Assembly: GCA_001898385.1 (NCBI GenBank)
Contig: MKTT01000078.1
Span: forward strand, 30,602-94,601
Direction: 5' to 3'
From: Planctomycetales bacterium 71-10
GTDB lineage: Bacteria > Planctomycetota > Planctomycetia > Isosphaerales > Isosphaeraceae
Length of the DNA: 64,000 nt
Within the stretch, counting starts at the first letter, position 1, and every line of letters begins with the position of its first letter. Shown in pieces: positions 7,915-15,587 of the stretch. The translations under genes and the position numbers were made by a program. Below the pieces are notes generated by a model that ran no database searches, had not been told where the DNA came from, and worked only from the letters and a program-made list of their open reading frames with translations.

Positions 7915-8499
7915 ATGGGCATGCTCAAGCTTCGGACGGCGACGATCGCGGCGGCCGGGTTCCTGGCGATGGGGCTGACGGCCCCGGCCTCGGCGGGGCT
8001 CATCGGCGGCACCGTCACCTCGCAGTACTACGCCTACGGGGCCAAGTCCGGGGCGGCGACCGTCTTCACGGCCGATGGCCTGGCGCACGCGCGGACGTTC
8101 AACACCTTCGACGTGATCGTCACCTCCACCCAGATCATCTACGACTTCCGCACGTCCGGGACCTGGTCGGCGTCGGGGGCGTCGCTGAACAAGGACGGGC
8201 TGTCGATCCGCAGCGGCAACCTGCTCACGTTCGAGGGGCTGCCGAGGATCACCGGCGTGACGATCGACGCCGCGACCAACATGGCCGGGCTGACCGCCGC
8301 CAACGTCACCTTCAATGACGGCGCGGTCGCGATCGACTGGGTGGGGAGGGCCTACACGGCGAACACCCTCGTCGTCCTGAACGTCGCCACGGCCGCCCCC
8401 GCCGCGGTGTCCGAGCCCCCCGCCCTGGCGATGGCGGGTCTGGCGGCCTTCGGGCTAGCGGCGACGGCGATCCGCCGGCGGGGCGCGAGAATTGCATGA
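7915..8499 (+). CDS. PEP-CTERM-like protein with a variant SEP tripeptide
   Basis: A 194-aa exported protein. The signal peptide ends near 'APASAG' (about residue 26). The body is beta-rich (SQYYAYGAKSGAATVF, VIVTSTQIIYDFRTSGTW) with no domain I can name. The C terminus has the PEP-CTERM layout (short motif, hydrophobic helix, basic tail RRRGARIA), but the tripeptide reads SEP instead of PEP. Some exosortase substrates carry such variants; whether this one is still sorted is open. AGGGAG lies seven bases before the ATG at 7915. The gene stands alone, about 300 bp after the dockerin gene. Confidence 0.75.
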   Translation: MGMLKLRTATIAAAGFLAMGLTAPASAGLIGGTVTSQYYAYGAKSGAATVFTADGLAHARTFNTFDVIVTSTQIIYDFRTSGTWSASGASLNKDGLSIRSGNLLTFEGLPRITGVTIDAATNMAGLTAANVTFNDGAVAIDWVGRAYTANTLVVLNVATAAPAAVSEPPALAMAGLAAFGLAATAIRRRGARIA

Positions 8500-8595
8500 G
8501 CGATGGGGAGGCGCGCCGATGCCCGACGGAGTCCAATCGGCGGCGCGGCCGATCCCGCGGCGGACGCGGAGACACCCCCTACCGACGAGGCATCG

Positions 8596-9234
8596 ATGAG
8601 TCCCGACGACGTGGAAGTCGCGCGTGCGGTCGAGGAGCGCCAGAAGTTCCGGCGGGAGCTGCGGCACGAGCTGGAGGCCATCCGGGGCCGCTGGGGCTGG
8701 CTCATGGCCCTGGGGATCGCCCTGGTCGTCTTCGGCGTGGTCGCCATGTCGCTGCCGCTCGCGACGACCCTGGTCACCGCCCTGGCCCTGGGGATCACGC
8801 TCATCCTGGGGGGCGGCGCCCAGCTCGTCGGGGCCTTCTGGACCCGCGACTGGAGCGGCTTCTTCCTCGTCCTGCTGATGGGCGTGCTGTACGCCGTGCT
8901 CGGCGTGCTGTTCCTCAACCGCCCGATCGAGGCGATGCTGGCCCTCACGCTGCTGCTGGCCGCCATGCTGCTGGTGGGCGGCGCGTTCAAGACGATCGCC
9001 TCGGCCTGGCACCAGTTCCCGCAATGGGGATGGGTGTTCGCCGGCGGCCTGCTGGAGCTGGCCCTGGGCCTGATGATCTGGCTGGAATGGCCCTCGCCCG
9101 CGAGCCTCGCGGTCATCGGCCTGTTCGTGGGGATCGACATGGTCTTCAGCGGCTGGACCTGGATCATGCTGGCCCTGCGCCTGAAGCACCTGGGCGACCG
9201 CCACCGCCACGCGACCCCCGCCCCGGCCGCCTGA
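8596..9234 (+). CDS. HdeD-family (DUF308) six-helix membrane protein
   Basis: A 212-aa protein with a charged cytoplasmic N terminus (about 30 residues) and six evenly spaced hydrophobic helices arranged as repeats: WGWLMALGIALVVFGVV, TTLVTALALGITLILGGG, FLVLLMGVLYAVLGVLFL, and so on. The 'G..L...G' helix pairs and the tail of basic residues match the HdeD/DUF308 family, which in enterics is tied to acid resistance but elsewhere is of unknown function. ATG at 8596 follows GAGG and removes a non-homologous upstream extension. The gene starts less than 100 bp after the preceding one and may be co-transcribed, though they share no obvious role. Confidence 0.85.
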   Translation: MSPDDVEVARAVEERQKFRRELRHELEAIRGRWGWLMALGIALVVFGVVAMSLPLATTLVTALALGITLILGGGAQLVGAFWTRDWSGFFLVLLMGVLYAVLGVLFLNRPIEAMLALTLLLAAMLLVGGAFKTIASAWHQFPQWGWVFAGGLLELALGLMIWLEWPSPASLAVIGLFVGIDMVFSGWTWIMLALRLKHLGDRHRHATPAPAA

Positions 9235-9627
9235 ACGCCCCCCCGACCGGCGGGCGCGCCCGCGACGTCCCGCGTCGCGCTTTCACTTCTTGACTCGACC
9301 GTCACAATCCGCGCGCCGGCGATTGCGTCCGGCGCGCCGGCCTGCTATCATCGTCGGTCGATCCCTCCCCGGCGACATGCGGCGGGCCGTCCGATATTCA
9401 TCGGGCGGTGCGACGAGCCCGCGCGTCGAGAGTCCCAAGCTCGCGGCTTGATCCCGAATTCATACGGATTTCACGCACGGCGTGCGCGCCGAGGGTACGT
9501 TGAGGGTCGCAATCCCGGGCGGCGGTCAACATCCGCCCTCGCGGAGCGAAGTCGCTCCCGGCGATCCCGACGTCCGGGTCGTTTTTTGCATCCTTCATTC
9601 CATCCACGCTTGTCGACGGAGAGATCC
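9235..9627. other. Long leader region ahead of the first pseudopilin gene
   Basis: This 393-bp stretch has no gene I can support. It includes a short run of AT-rich sequence around 9285-9300 (TTCTTGACTCG) that could hold a promoter for the pseudopilin gene and, near its end, a small stem followed by six T residues (9566-9587). The length is consistent with a structured 5' leader, but I cannot show one. Confidence 0.4.
9566..9587 (+). terminator. Short stem plus T-run in the pseudopilin leader
   Basis: CCCGACGTCCGGG can form a short stem and is followed at once, after TCG, by TTTTTT. This resembles a weak intrinsic terminator. Because it lies about 40 bases before the pseudopilin start codon, it could act as an attenuator. 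The stem is only four to five base pairs, so this is a weak call. Confidence 0.25.
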
Positions 9628-10767
9628 ATGAGAATCGCGAGGCGTCGCGGGTTCACGCTGATCGAGCTGCTGGTGGTGATCGCGATCATCGCGGTCCTGA
9701 TCGCCCTGCTGCTCCCCGCCGTCCAGTCGGCCCGCGAGGCCGCCCGGCGGATGCAATGCACGAACAACCTGAAGCAGATCGGCCTGGGCATCCAGAACTA
9801 CCTGTCGGCCTTCAACACGACGCCGGTCCACGAGTACCGGCGGGCGGACGAGAACGAGGGGACGGGGGGGTCGGCCGGGAACCGGTCGTGGCACTGCATG
9901 ATCCTGCCGTTCATCGAGATGAAGGCGATGTACGACTCGTTCAACTTCACGTATTCGGACGGGTTCTACGGCAACAACAACATCGTCAACGGCGTGAACG
10001 CCACCGTGCAGCGGGCGTCGGTGGCGACCTTCCTCTGCCCGTCCGACGGCACCACCTGCCTGCCGCAGGACGGCGTGGTGAACACGGGGACGGGCAAGCT
10101 CGGGAACAACAACTACGCGGGGAACACCGGCCGGCCGCGGAACATCCTGATGCCCGGCCAGTCGCCGACCGGCGGCAACCTGCCGCCGCACATGGGCGTG
10201 ATCTCGACCTCCCGGATGTACAACACGGTCGGCCCCTGCTCGCCTGCGGGCCGGGCGACGAACACCAACGTCAACGTGACCATCGCCTCGATCACCGACG
10301 GCACCAGCAACACGGCCGCGGCCAGCGAGTTCCTGATGAACGACGGCTCGGGCAATTCCCGCGACCCCCGGCGGCGGTTCAACTACACGAACTCGGCGCT
10401 GATCGAGCAGATCGACGTCGACATCTGGACGGTCGTCCGCGACGGCCTGGCCGGGCCGGCGGTGAACTGGCCGGAATGGACGATGTACAAGGGGGCGAGC
10501 TGGGCGTTCACCGACGCGTGGGAGGGCCACCTGTACTCGCACCTGTTCCCGCCCAACGCGCCGACGATCCACGTCTACTACTCGAACACGCTCCGCTGCT
10601 TCGAGGGCGACAGCGGCCACAACCCCAGCAGCAACCACCCCGGCGGTGCCAACGTCGCGTTCGCCGACGGCTCGGTCCGTTTCATCAAGAACTCGGTCGA
10701 CCTGCCCACCTGGTGGGCCCTGGGGACGCGCAACGGCGGCGAGGTCGTCTCGTCCGACGCCTACTGA
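9628..10767 (+). CDS. DUF1559 pseudopilin-like protein, copy 1
   Basis: A 379-aa protein. Its N terminus is a type IV prepilin signal: short basic leader, then [23 protein letters not shown] (residues about 8-30), where the peptidase would cut after Gly and methylate Phe. It is followed by the DUF1559 hallmark '[19 protein letters not shown]'. The C terminus has the family signature '[17 protein letters not shown]'. DUF1559 proteins are highly expanded in planctomycetes and are thought to be surface or secretion-system pseudopilins; substrates are unknown. GGAGAG lies four to five bases before ATG 9628. A strong hairpin and then a small lipoprotein gene follow, the same order as at 29.7-31.3 kb. 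Confidence 0.93.
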   Translation: MRIARRRGFTLIELLVVIAIIAVLIALLLPAVQSAREAARRMQCTNNLKQIGLGIQNYLSAFNTTPVHEYRRADENEGTGGSAGNRSWHCMILPFIEMKAMYDSFNFTYSDGFYGNNNIVNGVNATVQRASVATFLCPSDGTTCLPQDGVVNTGTGKLGNNNYAGNTGRPRNILMPGQSPTGGNLPPHMGVISTSRMYNTVGPCSPAGRATNTNVNVTIASITDGTSNTAAASEFLMNDGSGNSRDPRRRFNYTNSALIEQIDVDIWTVVRDGLAGPAVNWPEWTMYKGASWAFTDAWEGHLYSHLFPPNAPTIHVYYSNTLRCFEGDSGHNPSSNHPGGANVAFADGSVRFIKNSVDLPTWWALGTRNGGEVVSSDAY

Positions 10768-10782
10768 TCCGATCGATCTCGC

Positions 10783-10812
10783 GGGCCCCGGCCCGGCGCC
10801 GGGCCGGGGCCC
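10783..10812 (+). terminator. Perfect 15-bp hairpin between pseudopilin and lipoprotein genes
   Basis: Two 15-base arms (GGGCCCCGGCCCGGC and its exact complement) meet without a spacer, 15 bases after the pseudopilin stop codon. There is no T-run, so it is not a classical intrinsic terminator. It could be an RNA-stabilising or partial-termination element that sets the ratio of pseudopilin to lipoprotein. An equivalent hairpin follows the second pseudopilin gene. Confidence 0.6.
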
Positions 10813-10850
10813 CACCCCCAACCCCTACGCCTCCTCGGAATGAGGATCCC

Positions 10851-11327
10851 ATGAGCCGACAGGCCTCCCCCTCGCGCCGCTCCCGCCTGGCGATCGCGGC
10901 CTCCTGCACGCTCTTAACCGTCCTGACGACCGTCGGCCTCCAGGGCTGCGGCGAGACGCCGGAATTCAACCAGGCGTTGAAGCACACCCCGGAGACGCTC
11001 GTCACGGAGTTCGTCGCCCGCTACAAGAACCTGCCGCCCAACCGCAAGCCCCTGAAGTCCGCCCGCGCCAAGCCCAAGGGCGAGATCCCCGAGCAGGACG
11101 AGGCCGCCAAGTCCTCGCGCAAGGAGGCCGCGACCAAGGGGGAGATGCTCAAGGAGTCGGAGACGCTGGAGAGCGTCGTCGCCACGCTGGAGGACCGCCT
11201 CGGCCAGCTCGAAGGGATCTCCCGCGCCGACGCCGCGAAGAAGGCGGCCGAGCTGATCGAGAAGGAGCCGGCCGTCAAGGACGACGACAAGCAGGCCGTC
11301 GTCGAGCGGCTGAAGAAGCTCGACTGA
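10851..11327 (+). CDS. Small lipoprotein, coiled-coil rich, paired with pseudopilin 1
   Basis: A 158-aa protein with a signal peptide ending in a lipobox-like LQGC at about residues 31-34 (Cys lipidation predicted). The mature part is Lys/Glu-rich (KSSRKEAATKGEMLKES, EDRLGQLEGISRADAAKKAAEL) and probably helical. I do not recognise a family. It lies 83 bp after the pseudopilin gene on the same strand, with a hairpin between, and its stop is only nine bases from the convergent serine dehydratase stop. The arrangement suggests a partner of the pseudopilin at the cell envelope. Confidence 0.75.
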   Translation: MSRQASPSRRSRLAIAASCTLLTVLTTVGLQGCGETPEFNQALKHTPETLVTEFVARYKNLPPNRKPLKSARAKPKGEIPEQDEAAKSSRKEAATKGEMLKESETLESVVATLEDRLGQLEGISRADAAKKAAELIEKEPAVKDDDKQAVVERLKKLD

Positions 11328-11336
11328 CGCGGCCGG

Positions 11337-12764
11337 TCAGCACTCCACCACGTTGACCGGGATCTGCACCGCGAGCCCGCCCTCGGACGTCTCCTTGTAC
11401 TTGGAGTTCATGTCCAGGGCGGTCTCCCACATCGACCGGATGACGGCGTCCAGGCTCACCTTGGCCCGCTCCGGATCCCCCTCCAGCGCCAGCTGGGCGG
11501 CCGTCACGGCCTTCACCGCGCCCATCGTGTTGCGCTCGATGCAGGGCACCTGCACCAGCCCCCCGACCGGGTCGCAGGTCAGGCCCAGGTGGTGCTCCAT
11601 GGCGATCTCCGCCGCCATCAGCGCCTGCGCCGCCGTGCCGCCGAGCGTCTGCGCCAGGCCCGCCGCGGCCATCGCGCTGGAGACGCCGATCTCGGCCTGG
11701 CACCCCCCCATCGCGGCCGAGATCGTCGCCCGCTTCTTGAACAGCGCCCCGACGACCCCCGCCGTGAGCAGGAACGGCGCGACGGCCTCGTCGCCCCCCT
11801 CGTGGAACGCGACCCGGTGCAGCAGCACGGCCGGGATCACCCCCGCCGCCCCGTTCGTCGGCGCGGTGACGACCCGGCCGAACGCCGCGTTCTCCTCGTT
11901 GACCGCCAGCGCGAAGCACGCCAGCCACTTCAGCGCCGCGTGGAACTCGCCGCCGCCGGCCCGCATCGCCGCGACCCAGGCGTCGACGTTGCGCGAGGCC
12001 GCCTCGGCACGGTCGCCCAGCAGCGATCGGTTGAGCTTCGGGGCCCGCCGGACGACCCCCAAACCGCCGGGGAGGATCCCCTCGGCGTAGGCCCCACGGA
12101 ACGCCGACCCGCGCATGACGTCCCAGATCCGCGCCAGGCCGTCGCGGATCGCGGCCTCGTCGCGTGCGGCCCGCTCATTGCGCAGGACGACCTCGGGGAT
12201 CGTCAGCCCGCTTTTGCGACAGGCGGCCAGCAGGTCGGCGGCCGACTCGATCGGGAATGGCACGTCGGGCCCGGCCCCCTTGGCCGCGGCGTCCTCCCCC
12301 TCCTGGACGACGAAGCCGCCGCCGACGGAGTAGTACGTCTCGGCCCGGGTCGCCCCGTCGTCGAGCGTCGCCGTGAAGGCCAGGGCGTTGGGGTGGAAGG
12401 GAAGCGACTCGTGGAGGTGGAACGCGACGTCCCCCTTCTCGAAGGGGATCGCGCGCCCGCCGGCCAGCGGCAGGAGCTTCTCCGCCCGCACCTTCGCCAC
12501 GGCCGGGTGGACGGCCGCGGGGTCGCAGGTCGTCGGGTCCCAGTCGCACAGCCCCAGGATCACCGCCAGGTCCGTCCCGTGCCCCTTCCCGGTCTTCGCC
12601 AGCGACCCGAACAGGTCGACCCGCGCCCGCGCGACGCGATCCAGCGCCCCCTCGCTCCTCAGCACCTCCAGGAACCGCCGCGCCGCCGCCCACGGCCCCA
12701 TCGTATGCGAGCTGGACGGGCCCAGGCCGACCTTGAACATGTCGAAGGTGCTGATGAAGTCCAT
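11337..12764 (-). CDS. sdaA: L-serine ammonia-lyase (iron-sulfur L-serine dehydratase)
   Basis: A 475-aa single-chain enzyme that converts L-serine to pyruvate and ammonia in the cytoplasm. The N-terminal beta domain carries [10 protein letters not shown] (residues about 15-24), diagnostic of the family. The alpha domain has [19 protein letters not shown] and [16 protein letters not shown], which supply the three cysteines that hold the catalytic [4Fe-4S] cluster. The ATG at 12764 is preferred: it gives the usual N terminus [13 protein letters not shown] and is preceded by AGGAGG at a spacing of about seven bases; a longer frame upstream reads through a repeat. The gene converges with the lipoprotein gene. 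Confidence 0.95.
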   Translation of the reverse strand: MDFISTFDMFKVGLGPSSSHTMGPWAAARRFLEVLRSEGALDRVARARVDLFGSLAKTGKGHGTDLAVILGLCDWDPTTCDPAAVHPAVAKVRAEKLLPLAGGRAIPFEKGDVAFHLHESLPFHPNALAFTATLDDGATRAETYYSVGGGFVVQEGEDAAAKGAGPDVPFPIESAADLLAACRKSGLTIPEVVLRNERAARDEAAIRDGLARIWDVMRGSAFRGAYAEGILPGGLGVVRRAPKLNRSLLGDRAEAASRNVDAWVAAMRAGGGEFHAALKWLACFALAVNEENAAFGRVVTAPTNGAAGVIPAVLLHRVAFHEGGDEAVAPFLLTAGVVGALFKKRATISAAMGGCQAEIGVSSAMAAAGLAQTLGGTAAQALMAAEIAMEHHLGLTCDPVGGLVQVPCIERNTMGAVKAVTAAQLALEGDPERAKVSLDAVIRSMWETALDMNSKYKETSEGGLAVQIPVNVVEC

Positions 12765-12788
12765 GCCGCGGCCTCCTGCAAGGGCCTT

Positions 12789-12863
12789 CCCGTAGGCTGG
12801 GTCGCGACCCAGCCCGGAAAAGGCGTCGCGTAATCCAGGCTGGGTCGCGACCCAGCCTACGGG
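12789..12863. repeat. Inverted repeat, family 4, copy A
   Basis: Two outward palindromes, each reading GGCTGGGTCGCGACCCAGCC, are themselves arranged as an inverted pair around about 30 bases, with outer ends CCCGTAG and CTACGGG. The whole can fold into one long stem or two separate hairpins. It lies between serine dehydratase and the zinc-ribbon gene. A second copy with GAGA in place of GCGA occurs at 15507-15574. Confidence 0.85.
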
Positions 12864-12894
12864 AGAATCCGCGACGCGACGTCCCGCCGGCACC

Positions 12895-13473
12895 TCACCC
12901 CTTCGGCGTCGGGGCCCCGCAGGCGCGGCAGGTGACGGCGCTCATGTGGAGGGGGCGACCGCAGCGGGGGCAGATGCGCAGGCCGGCCTCGACGCGCAGG
13001 GCGGGCGGGGGTGAATAGGGGGTCTCGGGGAGGATGGGGGGGGGGACGGGCGAAGTGGCGTCGGCCTCGGAGACGACGCCGTGACGCGCAGCCCAGCGTT
13101 GGAGGCGGGCGACGTCGTCGGCGTCCAGCTCCTCGGTGCCGGGGTCGCCGGTGAACGAGGCGTTCGACACCCCCGCGCCGGGCGACCTGGGGGCCTTGGA
13201 CGACCCGGCCGAGGCCAGCGCCGCGCCCTGGGGGACCGGGACCACCCGGCCGCAGTCCGGGCAGCGGCCGGCCTCGGGTCGGTCGGCGGCGCGGACCTTC
13301 AGGCGACGGCCGCAGGGGCAGTGGAAGCGGATCAGGCCGTCGCCCCCCGCCCCCGCCGCCTCGGGGCGTCGCACGCGGATCCGCGCCTGGCAGCGCGGGC
13401 AGACGACCCGCTCGGGGCCGCCGTCGCGGTCCACCTCGATCGCCTCGCCGCAACGGCACTTCACCCGGGCCAT
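12895..13473 (-). CDS. Zinc-ribbon protein, 192 aa
   Basis: A soluble protein with three successive zinc-ribbon-like Cys clusters: CRCG/CPRC (residues about 6-29), CPCG/CPDC (about 52-73) and CPRCG/CRACG (about 168-188). Between the second and third clusters is a Pro/Ser-rich linker and a short helix ([14 protein letters not shown]). This build is common in planctomycetes and is usually annotated as hypothetical. It may bind a protein or nucleic acid partner. It starts at ATG 13473; its stop is just before repeat family 4. It is in the same direction as larE upstream (50-bp gap), so the two may form an operon. Confidence 0.7.
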   Translation of the reverse strand: MARVKCRCGEAIEVDRDGGPERVVCPRCQARIRVRRPEAAGAGGDGLIRFHCPCGRRLKVRAADRPEAGRCPDCGRVVPVPQGAALASAGSSKAPRSPGAGVSNASFTGDPGTEELDADDVARLQRWAARHGVVSEADATSPVPPPILPETPYSPPPALRVEAGLRICPRCGRPLHMSAVTCRACGAPTPKG

Positions 13474-13523
13474 CTTCGTCCCCCCTCAGTCGAACCCGAT
13501 CCGAAACGAGACGCCCGCATCCC

Positions 13524-14441
13524 TCAGCGCGACGTGGTACGTCCCAGGCCCAGGAGTTGTTCGGGAGGGATCAGGTCGTTGAGGCTCCCGGAGCGGAAGC
13601 CTTCCAGGTCCAGCGCGACGAACTTGAAGCCGAAGCCGCGGAACGCGGCCGTCAGCTCGGACCGGACCGGGTCGGCCAGGAGCTTCGGGAACTCCTCGGC
13701 GGGTACCTCGATCCGCGCCATGTCGCCCTTGTGGTAGCGTACCCGCAGCAGCCGCAGGCCCCGGCCGCGGAGCCACGATTCGGCCCGGTCGACCATCCCC
13801 ACGCGCTCGGGCGTGACCTCCTCGCCGTAGGCGATCCGGCTGGAGAGGCACGGCGCGGCGGGCTTGTCCCAGACGGGGAGGCCCCACGCCAGGGCCAGGG
13901 CCCGGACGTCGGCCTTGCCCAGCCCGCATTCCTGGAGCGGGTGGCGGACCCCCTTCTCGCCGGCCGCCTTCATGCCGGGGCGGTGGTCGCCGCGGTCGTC
14001 CAGGTTCGCGCCCGAGGCGATCGCGTCGACCTCCAGCGCCCCCATCAGGCCGACCAGCCGGCCGTACAGCTCGCTCTTGCAGAAGTAGCAGCGGTCGGGG
14101 TTGTTGCGCAGGTAGTTGGGGTCGGCGAACTCCTCGGTCCGGATCGCCCGATGCCGCACGCCGATCTTCTTCGCCAGCGCCTGGGCCTCTTCCAGCTCGC
14201 CGGACGCCAGGCTCTCGGAGACGGCCGTCACGGCCACGGCGGCGTCCCCCAGCGCCTCATGGGCGGCCTTCGCGACGACCGCGCTGTCGACGCCGCCGGA
14301 GTACGCGACGGCCACCCGGCCGTAGCCCCGGATCGTCGCGATCAGGGCGTCGCGCTTCGCGGCCAGCCCGGGGTCGAGGTCGGGCGTCGCCCCGGCGGGC
14401 GCGTCGACGATCCCGGGGGTCGTGGTCGTGGTCGTGCCCAA
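13524..14441 (-). CDS. larE: ATP-dependent sacrificial sulfur transferase LarE
   Basis: A 305-aa PP-loop enzyme. The nucleotide-binding loop is AYSGGVDSA (about residues 43-51). The cysteine cluster CYFCKSELYGRL (about 128-139) is the family signature, and 'SGANLDDRGDHRPG' and 'PCLSSRIAYGEEVT' are also diagnostic. LarE donates sulfur for the nickel-pincer cofactor of lactate racemase and related enzymes; neither larB, larC nor larA is in the window. I chose the TTG at 14441 because it is preceded by CGGAGG at good spacing; the first ATG (14519) would add 26 residues of non-homologous sequence. This start should be treated as tentative. Confidence 0.88.
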   Translation of the reverse strand: MGTTTTTTPGIVDAPAGATPDLDPGLAAKRDALIATIRGYGRVAVAYSGGVDSAVVAKAAHEALGDAAVAVTAVSESLASGELEEAQALAKKIGVRHRAIRTEEFADPNYLRNNPDRCYFCKSELYGRLVGLMGALEVDAIASGANLDDRGDHRPGMKAAGEKGVRHPLQECGLGKADVRALALAWGLPVWDKPAAPCLSSRIAYGEEVTPERVGMVDRAESWLRGRGLRLLRVRYHKGDMARIEVPAEEFPKLLADPVRSELTAAFRGFGFKFVALDLEGFRSGSLNDLIPPEQLLGLGRTTSR

Positions 14442-14629
14442 GGCGCACCTCCGTCGCGATCGATCGTGGATCCCCGCCGCTTCCTGTTCGATTGTAAAGG
14501 CCCCGGGCCCGGCCCTCAAGGCGGGGCGCGGCGTTCCGTCGTCGGCCCTTGCCCCCCTGCTACGATTACGAGGCGAGGGGCTCGTCCAGGTCGGCGGCCC
14601 CGATCCCGCGGCGACGAGGGCCTGGGCGC

Positions 14630-15481
14630 ATGGACGACGAGCCGAAGGCGGAAGTCCGGACCACGCGGCGCAAGTTCTGGAAGCGCGCCGCGATCGCCGC
14701 GACGGGGGCGGCCCTGGCCGGGGCCGCGTACCCGCTGCTGGAGGCCAAATGGTGCCGGCTCACGCGCCGGACCATCCGGGTCCCCCGGCTCCCGGCGTCG
14801 TTCCGGGGCCTGTCGGTGGCGTTCCTCAGCGACCTGCACCACGGCCCTTACGTCGGGCTCGGCTACATCCAACACGCGATCGACTGGACGAACGCCCTGC
14901 GGCCGGACCTGGTCCTGCTGGGGGGCGATTACGTCTCCAAGAGCCCGCGCTACATCGGCCCGGTCTGCGAGGCGATGGCGAGGCTCCGCGCCCCGCTGGG
15001 CCGGTTCGCGACGCTGGGGAATCACGACAACTGGGAGAGCGGCGCCGCCTGCCGATCCGAGCTCGACCGCGCCGGGCTGGAGCTGCTGGACAACCGCGGC
15101 GTCTGGCTGCGCCGCGGCGGCGACCGCCTCCGCATCGCCGGCGTGGCCGACATGTGGACCGAGGTCCCCGACGTCGCCCTGGCCCTGGGAGACGCCCACG
15201 AGGGCGACGCCTCCATCGTCGTCTCCCACAACCCGGACTACGCCGAGCACGGCCGGGATCCGCGGGTCTCGCTGATGCTCAGCGGCCACACCCACGGCGG
15301 CCAGGTGGTCGTCCCGGGCGTCGGCGCGATGGTACTCCCCTCCAAATTCGGCCGCAAGTACGCCGGCGGCCTGGCGAAAGGCCCGGCCTACCCCGTCTTC
15401 GTCGGCCGCGGCGTCGGCACCAGCGGCCCCCCCGTCCGCTTCTACTGCCGACCCGAGATCGTCCTGCTGACGCTGGTTTGA
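14630..15481 (+). CDS. Metallophosphoesterase, YaeI/LpxG-like, exported
   Basis: A 283-aa protein. An N-terminal twin-arginine-like leader (TTRRKFWKRAAIAATGAALAG) suggests membrane association or Tat export. The calcineurin-like phosphoesterase motifs occur in order: D-x-H in LSDLHHG, GGDYV, GNHDNW, SHNPDY and SGHTHGGQ. This arrangement with a membrane-proximal leader matches the YaeI-type subgroup, some of whose members hydrolyse UDP-2,3-diacylglucosamine in lipid A synthesis; the substrate here is not proven. It is divergent from larE and converges with the sigma-factor fusion, with repeat family 4 between the stops. Confidence 0.88.
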   Translation: MDDEPKAEVRTTRRKFWKRAAIAATGAALAGAAYPLLEAKWCRLTRRTIRVPRLPASFRGLSVAFLSDLHHGPYVGLGYIQHAIDWTNALRPDLVLLGGDYVSKSPRYIGPVCEAMARLRAPLGRFATLGNHDNWESGAACRSELDRAGLELLDNRGVWLRRGGDRLRIAGVADMWTEVPDVALALGDAHEGDASIVVSHNPDYAEHGRDPRVSLMLSGHTHGGQVVVPGVGAMVLPSKFGRKYAGGLAKGPAYPVFVGRGVGTSGPPVRFYCRPEIVLLTLV

Positions 15482-15506
15482 GCCGCCCGCCGGCTGGCGG
15501 AACCTT

Positions 15507-15574
15507 GTAGGCTGGGTCGAGACCCAGCCCGCATGACGCGACGACTTCTCCGGGCTGGGTCTCGACCCAGCCTA
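15507..15574. repeat. Inverted repeat, family 4, copy B
   Basis: Two copies of GGCTGGGTCGAGACCCAGCC-type palindromes (GCTGGGTCGAGACCCAGCC and GGCTGGGTCTCGACCCAGCC) face each other with outer ends GTAG and CTAC. It sits exactly between two convergent stop codons (15481 and 15588), a position that fits a bidirectional terminator. Confidence 0.85.
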
Positions 15575-15587
15575 CGGGGACTCGTCC

